This document shows positions 16,601 through 24,600 of a DNA stretch of 52,160 bases, piece after piece (position 1 is the first letter of the stretch; every line of letters starts with the position of its first letter). The stretch is from positions 1 to 52,160 of the IMG/VR virus record IMGVR_UViG_3300020204_000093; one strand, 5' to 3'. The notes beneath the pieces are model-generated. The model did no database searches. It saw nothing but the letters and a program-made list of their open reading frames with translations, and had not been told where the DNA came from. The position numbers and the translations under genes are program-made. The stretch is from a virus.

Positions 16601-17960
16601 TTAAATTATTATTTTCATTAAAGGCTTGGTCATAATCAAATATGTTTATTGATCCATTTGAAGCAACAAGTTGACCTACTGGCAAACCACTAACTCCAAG
16701 ATCAGAAGCGCTTTTATTTATTGAATAGTCTAAAGTTTTATCTGATATGTTCATTACAAGTCTTGGAGATATTTCTATTAAATCAAATGTAGAATCTTTA
16801 ACATTCATAGTTTCTACAACAACCCTAATTCCAGTGATGTACTCAAACTCCCTGTAATATAATTTTCCATCCAGTGGTTTAATAAATGAATCTGGAGCAG
16901 TTGCATCTACAACAAAATTAGTCAGCCTATCAACAGTTTCGTCTTGAACATACCAACCATATTTTGGTGTTATTATTGTATAGTCTTCCCCATTCCAAAT
17001 ATAATATTTTCCAATATCGTTTTCATTTTCTTTAATTAAATATGCATATCCAATAACAGATATGTCTGGAAGCAATAGTTCTGTGCTATATGTTTCGGCA
17101 AAAACAAAATTTGGTCTCCACTCTTCTGGAACTATTAATCCGTAAGCAATTTCAACATACCCATCACTTTTAATAATTTTAGACCCGTCTCTTCTTGTTT
17201 TTGAAGGATCAAAAGATATAAGGTCTTGCCAATTGTTATCTTTTAAAACTTGAATTTTCCATTTGTTAGGAGTTTTTTGATTTAATTCTCCAAAGAATGG
17301 ATCAGCAAATGATCCCGTTGAAGATGAAAACGGTCCTAAGTTTTCTGTCCCCGTATGAGTTTGCATTTTAATAACAATTCTATTTGTAGGAATTTTTTGT
17401 TTATAAACAACAAATGGACAAGCATCTTCAATGTCATACTGAGATCCTCTTACCTTAGAAGCAACGCCATACTCTTGTCCACCCTCGGTTCTGTAAGATG
17501 TCCAGTACTTGAATATGTCATTTTTATCTGGCATATAGTATCTTGGTCTATCTGCCATAAACAAATTGGGGTGGTGAAGTTTTCCATTTTCAAAAAATAC
17601 TGCTTTATTAATTCCAGACCTAGGCCTAAACTGACTAAAACAATCTTCTAAAGAGTAAAGAGTTTGTAATTTTTCTTTTTTAGTTAAAAAAATTGTTGGA
17701 ACATCATTGTTGTCAAATGAACCATCTACTGTAATGTCAGCGTCTGTTGCACCTGTATAGAAATTCCCAGCATCATTTATATCAAAACTTGTAGGCAAAG
17801 AAGAATATACTGTTGATGTATCTGTTGGTCTGTATCTATAATTACCAATATGCTTTATGTTGGTTGGTATGTTCATGTTCCATTCTGCAGTAACAACTGA
17901 TTTGTTTCTAACAGTAGGAGATGTCTCCAAAAATGTCTGCAAGTCTTTATCTTCAAACAT
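13668..17960 (-). CDS. Large tail-tip / baseplate-hub-like minor tail protein
   Basis: This 1430-residue protein is beta-rich throughout and has no signal peptide or membrane segment. The C-terminus (RRSIGVQIFAIPTIQLGDIV ... VYNIEFSRSSDGPSMTL) resembles the end of phage tail-tip and hub proteins, where a Q-L-G-D-x-V strand recurs. A middle part (around residues 960-1180) looks like a concanavalin/LamG jelly roll, with RRFYLFLNGTMIKTV and an ALFTRG-type strand. It follows the tape measure and a small tail protein, the normal place for the tip that closes the tube and touches the cell. TAATG overlap and a GAAGAAG site support the start at 17960. Confidence 0.65.
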   Translation of the reverse strand: MFEDKDLQTFLETSPTVRNKSVVTAEWNMNIPTNIKHIGNYRYRPTDTSTVYSSLPTSFDINDAGNFYTGATDADITVDGSFDNNDVPTIFLTKKEKLQTLYSLEDCFSQFRPRSGINKAVFFENGKLHHPNLFMADRPRYYMPDKNDIFKYWTSYRTEGGQEYGVASKVRGSQYDIEDACPFVVYKQKIPTNRIVIKMQTHTGTENLGPFSSSTGSFADPFFGELNQKTPNKWKIQVLKDNNWQDLISFDPSKTRRDGSKIIKSDGYVEIAYGLIVPEEWRPNFVFAETYSTELLLPDISVIGYAYLIKENENDIGKYYIWNGEDYTIITPKYGWYVQDETVDRLTNFVVDATAPDSFIKPLDGKLYYREFEYITGIRVVVETMNVKDSTFDLIEISPRLVMNISDKTLDYSINKSASDLGVSGLPVGQLVASNGSINIFDYDQAFNENNNLSIVSKYIDRHIQFKFYEVIVDVNGWDYWVPIKTLYSDSFPKADIMNKTIFISLRDLYWHLESITAPQILMTEVSVSSAVSLLLDYIGFSNYTFKRVQEEKEIIIPYFFVGPDKSVAEVLEDLAVSTQTAMFFDEYNNFVMMSKNYIMPNKNQRPTTFQLKGTNDLFQEERIENKTLANTKLANIISIAGQSNAVYNDGVINYTPRHIQRSIGSIRQANLLDEERYYVYKPVLLWEVSGTENTKSLNNEIGTQSSYLLTAIPLNADLSADVPIVKNNIVINNTLSLGEAVFWIARYNGYFYSQGEIIKYDAVQHNVTGFGNVWITSIEEYQYYFAKLPFNGKIYPTGLVRIYSEPNYFEQGGIVKLQNGPVAKHGRGQFGTTVVAHSAGISDYWKSDDNVKGCYMSSEYLFDNKTPIPSTTTLSAGKNTNTGTFSDAISRTSSRTGLIKNFLSTTLTGEITTQTQQQPGSIQSSALSITGPNFTTKEKPRDFISYVHKSLENKKYKHFGTRLRIIGKIENNQDIGQTSNGSSTYFVVQGSTPDKNINISGGSAGISVMLNPTTNVGYYFEIAALGLGKLSETQQQGVSNVFFYKIKSENGKAIPIKLWDGIGQITVDDGKFTGQSRSFAEENPTVYDLAVEYEDIGTTRRFYLFLNGTMIKTVDDVDPLPAYSDIALFTRGSSRAMFENVYALCNNYSQNTSFSLGAPVNSVFGDSEIDANESFRKYSISGLIQNTYLTGIGSSEPPKYNIYFEEFGSIMREAAVFNFKYDKAYPALSAKISPTFNKMKGYAVSGFRAGSYGAEFLIFNTTDAPLSLDETSGNYLRIQGIAFTQESNNNLTVDEYFNKNSLVSNPKFIADKLISNPYKFKQDYQDIKLSRMTYGKKDFAIDTLYVQSQDEASSLMKWLVEKITKPRRSIGVQIFAIPTIQLGDIVSVDYKENNISMASNPDNRFVVYNIEFSRSSDGPSMTLFLSEVV

Positions 17961-18601
17961 TATACTTCTTCCAGTGTTACTGAAACATTCCAGTAGTCAA
18001 ATTTAGTTCCTCGTTTTTCAACTGAAAACGAAAAATCACTAATGAACATTTCAATTAATTGATTATATTGCTGAAGGTGATCATATGGCTCTAATGTTCC
18101 TTTAAATATTCCTTTTCTATCATATGTAAGAAATACCCAGAAAGAACCTTTATGTGAATCATACCATTCTTGCATGTCTGCTCCGCCTGCACCGCCGTCT
18201 GTAGTGTATGCTTTATGTGGAGACAACCCAGTAGCGGGATCAAAGTTTGGGAAATTTTCATGTGACCTAGACGGAATCATATCCCAACTAGTGCTTATCG
18301 TAGTCTTATCTGAAATGTGATATGATCTCATTCGACCATTAATCATTCGCTCCCGTTTTTCAATTCTCTCATTTTTAAAATCAATTGGCTGTCTATTATC
18401 ATCAGTTAAAAATAAAAACTGATCAAGCAAGGATTCATCCTCAACATTTTCTGGGTTGACTCCTATTTCGTATCCATATGGTATATATAAGCCGTCTTGA
18501 AGAGTGCCAGAGTTCTCGGACCAAAGCATACCGCTTGGCCTGTTGTATTTTTTACGACCCTGTGCATAAATTACCCTAGGGTCTAAATCATCTTCTGCCA
18601 C
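17960..18601 (-). CDS. Minor tail protein after the tape measure (distal-tail-like)
   Basis: The 213-residue protein contains a strand-rich core ending in FISDFSFSVEKRGTKFDYWNVSVTLEEV, the type of end seen in small tail proteins that sit under the tape measure and join the tube to the tip. Its middle has WYDSHKGSFWVFLTYDRKG. By position it corresponds to the distal tail (Dit) gene of siphoviruses, but the sequence alone does not prove that. GTG at 18601 lies just behind GGGGGGTGG and overlaps the tape measure stop by 14 bases. Confidence 0.6.
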   Translation of the reverse strand: MAEDDLDPRVIYAQGRKKYNRPSGMLWSENSGTLQDGLYIPYGYEIGVNPENVEDESLLDQFLFLTDDNRQPIDFKNERIEKRERMINGRMRSYHISDKTTISTSWDMIPSRSHENFPNFDPATGLSPHKAYTTDGGAGGADMQEWYDSHKGSFWVFLTYDRKGIFKGTLEPYDHLQQYNQLIEMFISDFSFSVEKRGTKFDYWNVSVTLEEV

Positions 18602-21600
18602 TTATAGCCACCCCCCTAATTCTTCTGTCATCAACCCTCTTAATGGTTGCCATTACAGCCTGTGCAATATCATTAGGGTTTGCATCAGTTTTAGCATTAA
18701 CAGTTAATGTGTATGTATTATTATACACTGAACCACCAGACAATTCTCCACTATTTATTTTTCTCATAGTGTCTAGTCCATATGAATCAACGGCATACTT
18801 GCTCATAATAAATTCTCCTGGAGTTAGCATTGCTGGAACAGTGTCTGTGCCTTTAGCAAATCCACCGTTCAAGAAATAAGGAATTAGTCCTCCCATAGGT
18901 CTGTAATAAGGAATTAGTCCTCCCATAGGTCTGTAAAGTGGCTTTATCATTCCGCCCTTACTCTTAAATGCAAATCTACCTGGACTAAACTTCGCATAAC
19001 TTGCTGCTTTATTTGCTGCATCAATTGCGGCTTGTGCTGCTGCGTCAGCGATTTCTTTTTGTTTGTGTTGAGCAAATAGATTTTGGTTTCTTATCCTTTG
19101 ATCATATTCTGCAATTTGTCTTGCAAGAGATGCTGCGCCAATTGCACCACTTTCCTGTGCTGCCAAAGCGCTTGGCTTCATTTGAGAAATAGCATATATA
19201 CGAGCCTCTTCAGGAGTTTTTGGAATAAACGGTTCGTCTTTTTTGCCTTCTTCTTTAGGCTTATCAACACAATTTCCATTAACAAGTACTTTGCCTTCTG
19301 GACATACTTTAGGGTCAGGGCCAGGACCAGGGCCAGGGCCAGGGCCAGGACCAGGGCCAGGTGGAACAAGTAGAGCAGGAATGATTGCATCTGTGTTTAC
19401 TTTTTGATTTCTATATGCATTTATTAATGAGTTTACGATATTAAGAGCATCCTGCATTTCTTTTACAAACTGGGCAGCACTTACTCTTGCAAGATCAACA
19501 TTGTTTTTAATTCTTTCCCATTGATTTCTTGTTTGCCCTAATACTGTGATTCCCTCAATTGCTTTTTCTAAAGCAAGTTCATTTAGTCTAAGAGTTTCTC
19601 TATTTGGTTCAAGACTCTTTGTTTCAATCTCATAAATTTCATCTTGAATTCTTTTAATTTCTTTTTCAATTTCAATTCTGCTTTTACCATCTTTTGATCT
19701 TAATTGTCCAAGTTCAAACTGTCTTGCATTTTCTAGCGCATCCTTTTGTTTAGTTACCACATCGGCTGCAGACTGTGTCCGTAGATCTTGAGCAGCACGA
19801 GCAGCAGCAGCAATATCTCCAGATGTCAGGGCTTCTGCAAGTGTTAGTTGTCCTTTTTGCTGTTGCGATATTGCAGCATTTGCTTTTTCAACTTCATCAA
19901 GAGCCTTTAGTCTTTCATCATATTTCTCATTAACTTTGTTTTCTTGGTCCTCAATTTCTTTTAGACCAACCTCTTGTATTCTAATCTGCTCTTGCTTTAT
20001 GGCAATTAGTTCTTCGGCTTTTTTAATTTCTTCTTTTAGTGGCTTATTTGCATCTTCAAAATTTAATCTTAGTTTGGTTTCTTCCACATCAAAAGCATCC
20101 ATAGCATTTCCAAAGCCTTTGCTAAATATTTCCTCCATCCCGTCAATAGTTAACTGCTTAATCTTTAATTCAGTCTTTGCAGAGTCTAGCGCTGCTTGTA
20201 ATAATGCGTGAAATGCTTCTTCATCGATTCCAGGGGTAATTAACATATTTACAAGTTCTGGATTATTTAAAAGTGCATCAATAACATCAGACTGAGAAGC
20301 ATTAGCCTTACTTGCAATCCCTGCAATATTGGCTGTAATATTTTTTAATAGTGTTGCTCTATTCTCTAATTCTTTGGTTTTATTAATAGCAGCCTCATTT
20401 GCAGCATATGCTTTTGCTGCTTTAGTTGCCTTCTTCCATGACTTTACTATTTTCTCTATTTGTTCATCAGATAGTTTTTTATTTGCAATTCCTGCTGCAA
20501 AGGTAGCATCTGCAACTGCTTCTAGCGCAACAGAACCTTCTACTCCCGCTGCCTGCAGTCTTTTAAGGGCTGTAGTCTGATCTCCTATTTGCCTTGCCAT
20601 TTTTTGTTGATTACTGACAAAATCTCCAAGCGCAACAGATTGAAGAGCATCTCCAATACTCTTTGCACCATCTTTAATCTTACTAATATTACCCTTTGCA
20701 TCAAACTCAAACAACTTACCCTTTTTTGTTTCATATTCTTTAGGATCCATACCAACTATGAGTTCAATTAGGTCTTCTCCTGCTCCTAGTTTTCTCATGT
20801 CATTTTCAATACCGCTGAAAACCCCAATAGTTTTCTTTCCACCAAACAGTTTATTTAAAGATTTAAATGACGCATCAAAACCTTCTGTAACCTTGATTTG
20901 GTTTTTACGAACATCTCTTAATTTCTTAAGAAGATCGTCTAGAGGAGAGGCCTTTACTTTTGAGCCATCTCCAGGAGTTGATCCGCCTGTTGTTGGTTTT
21001 GTATCATCTTTAGATGCTTCTGTAACTTGGAAATTTTTAGCAGTAACAAAATCAGCAAATGATTTTCCTTTGTTTGCTCCGCCTTCCTCGTTTACCCAAT
21101 TTTTATACTGCTCTTGTAAGGCTGCATCGCCTTCCATAGAAAAAAGAACTTTCATATTTTGCAAATAAACCTTTTGTTGTTCTGGTGGCAAACTATCAAA
21201 ATATTCTTGATCGGCACGGAGCGCTGCCATCTCATCTTCTCCAAGTACCTTAGTTGCAATGTCTAATGTGACCTTGCCCTTAAGAGCATCAATTTTGGCA
21301 AGATCTTTCTGTAATGCTTCACGAGCATCTTCGTTTGTGTTATAGTAATTTAATAAAACATCTTGTTCTACAACCTGACCAGATTGAGCAATTTTTTGAA
21401 ATAATTCAAGTTCTTTTGCTGCGCCTTTTGGTTTCTTTGCAGAAATGCGAGCAACAAACTCCGCAGACTGTTTTTTATCCTTAAACATTCCAACAATACC
21501 CATTGTCTGGTTTGCAAATTTTCCACCAAATTTTGTAATAATTTGAACAACCTTCTCAATAGATTCCTTATCTTTGCCAAATGTTTCAAATATTTCAATC

Positions 21601-24600
21601 ATTTGCATAGGATCTATTTGTCCACTACCCATTTCCATTTTTAGAGTATACTTCATTTCATCTGAAATTTTTGCATCATCGATTTGAGTCTTTGCCAATG
21701 GTGCAACATCTTCTAGTGCTGTTCCCTTATATTGTTTTGTTATTGCCTTGTTTGCACCAGTCATTAATGCTTTTCTAGTTGCGCCCTCTGATTCTTTAAA
21801 ATTCTTTTGAATGTCTTTTACAAGTGTAGAATTTTCCTCAAGCAATCTAACTCTATCCTTGGCATAATTTCTTGAGAGTTCATCCATTTTGTTCTGATCT
21901 CCCTTAGCCCTAGCAATATCCATTTGTTTTAGATACTCTAACTCTACAGAATCTTGCATTTCTTGTTGTTGCTGAAGAGCAATTTTTTGCATAGCAACAC
22001 TTGCTCCAGATGCCTGACCTATTCTTTTTTGTCTATCTTTTCTTCCATACAGATTTCCTGCAAAAGAGCCAATTCCAGTACCAACAACGGCTCCGATTTT
22101 TGTTCCAAGTGCTGCACCTGCAACCGTACCCGCTCCAGGAATAACAGATCCTATAAGCGCTCCAAGTCCTCCTCCAGCAATGGCTCCTCCAAGGGCTCCT
22201 GCTCCAGCCCCTGCTAATGTGTATCCGCCAGCAACACCTATATCTTTAAGGCCTCTCATACTCGCAAAAGATCCTGCCTCTTTTGCTTTATCTGTAGCGA
22301 GATTCATCTTATCTCTTGTATCTGTAAGAAGTTTTACTCTAATACCTATTGGATCTTTTAATAAATTTTCTCCGTTTGGACCAAGCAATGCTATTAAATC
22401 TGCATTTACTTTAATGCCAAATGAATAATCTCCAAGTTCTTGTGCAAGATTTGCCACAATGCTTCGTGCCTGTGCTGGGGTAAGTGCTCCAGATGCAACT
22501 GCAGTTGCCATTTGATTTGCAACTTGGCCTTGTGCCATATCTTTGCCACCCAACTTCATGCTTTGTGAAACATTTTTTAGCATGGCTTTACCTTGTTCTC
22601 CAGCCATGAATGATTGACCAAATGTTGTTTTTCCAGTTTGAATCTGAAAAGGAGAAAACCTTTCTTTTCTTTTTCTATCCATAATCTCACCAGCAGACAC
22701 AGTGTTTGCAAATTTTGATAAACCTCTTATTGCTTGAGATCCAGAACCTAATGCTTCTGTAAGTTCTATTGCAGCATCCTGTGCCCTATCAAACTGTATT
22801 TTTTGATATGCGTATGCGGCTACTACTAGACCTACACCAACAGCAAGCGCTGCAAATTTGTTTTGAAGCATTGGCAAAATCATAGCAAGACCCATTAAAG
22901 GCATCATTATTTTTTGTGAAATTTCTCCGACTTTGCCTGGCGCCATTGACCCTATCATGGCCAAACCTGCTACTCCCATAGCAGCACCGCCCATGCCCAT
23001 GCCTCCTCTAGGCTTTGGATTATTTGGGTCATCAGGCTTTGCTTTTGCTGCTTGTCTTGCTTTAAAAGATTCTAAAATTTTTGATGAGGTAGACTTCAAC
23101 TTTGATTTAACTCCCGCTGCACCCATCCCCTGTTTAATAGTTTGTGTCATATTATCAGTTACAACTTTTTGTGTAACTGCAACATCTTTAGCAATAACAT
23201 TTAATTGTTTGCCAGATTTTTTTAATGAACCTATTTTTCGTCTTAAGGATTTTTGTTCTGCATCTATTGGACCATCACCATAAAGAGCAGTTCTAGATGC
23301 TGCTGCTTTTGCTTGAGAATTTGCTTTATCGATTGCAGTTTTTACATCTTGAGAGGAAAGTGGAGCGTCTCCTTTTCCAAGAATTCTTACACCCCTTGGT
23401 CCCTGTCTAACTGATGGCGCTATTGATGCTGGGGCAATTCTTGAATCTGCTGGTCCTCCAGTAGACTTAAACTTTCTATTATTTGGCTCTGATTTTATTT
23501 CTTTAACTTTACCGTCTTTATCTTCAATAACTTCATCAGGCTTTACTAAAATAGAACTGTGCTTTTGATGTAGTGATTTCCAGTCTACCTTTAATCCTTC
23601 TCTAAGTCTGTCGAGCATAGCAACATATTGTGATTTTAGGGGATTATCTGCAGACATCTTTGCAACATATGACTCTGCATTATTTAATTGCCTTTGAATT
23701 TCTGCTTTCATTTGACGATCATATTCGGCTGGAGTCAAATTTAGAGCAATATCTTTTGTTGCATTTGCAAACCAATTTGGAGAATTCTTTGCCTGCTTCC
23801 CTGGAACACCCTTTAGATTTTCTTCTGCCATTTCAACCAAAGATGGCATTTTAGTTTCTAATGCAGCAACACCTGACGCTTTACTTAATACTCCAGCACG
23901 ACCAACATCTGTTAGGGCATTGCCACCAAGATTACCCATCTTAAGATCTTTGTCGCCACGAAGATTTGCTGCTACTAGTTGTCTAAAGTATTGTTCTTGT
24001 GTAAATGACTTAGACATTAATTCAGCATACTTGGGATCATACTTAGATTCTAAAACAATAATTTTTCTCTTACCTTGTGGATCTGTAGGATCAATCATTG
24101 TTGCTATTTTTTGTTTTGGAACATCTAGACCTTGAACTTTTCTAGCAAAATCTGTTGCTTCTTTTTCTGCAAGAGCGTTTAATTCGCTCATCATAGGCTT
24201 TACAAAAACCCTTTGACCGTTTGGTTTTTCAAAAACTCCACCAATTTCTCTTACATCAAAACTTCTTCCTGTAGTTTTTGATACTTGTTTTCCAAAATTT
24301 GTAGGCTTCTTTTGTCCAGTTTTTGTTTTTGCTGCTTCATCTGCTATAGACTTTAAGGTTGCCTCTTGACTTCTTGCTTTTTCCATATTCTCTTGAATTA
24401 GTTCTGGTGCTGTTACTGCCCCACCACTTGTAGGCTTTTGACTTATAACTGGAGTTGTTCCTGCTCCAAGTCGATTCATATTTACAACAGTGCCATCATT
24501 AAGAGTAACTGTAGAAGATTTTGTTACAACCTTGTCAGTTCTTCCTTCCCCCGTTCCAAAACCCTCTTTGATATCAAAATCTTTTATAAAACCTTTATCT

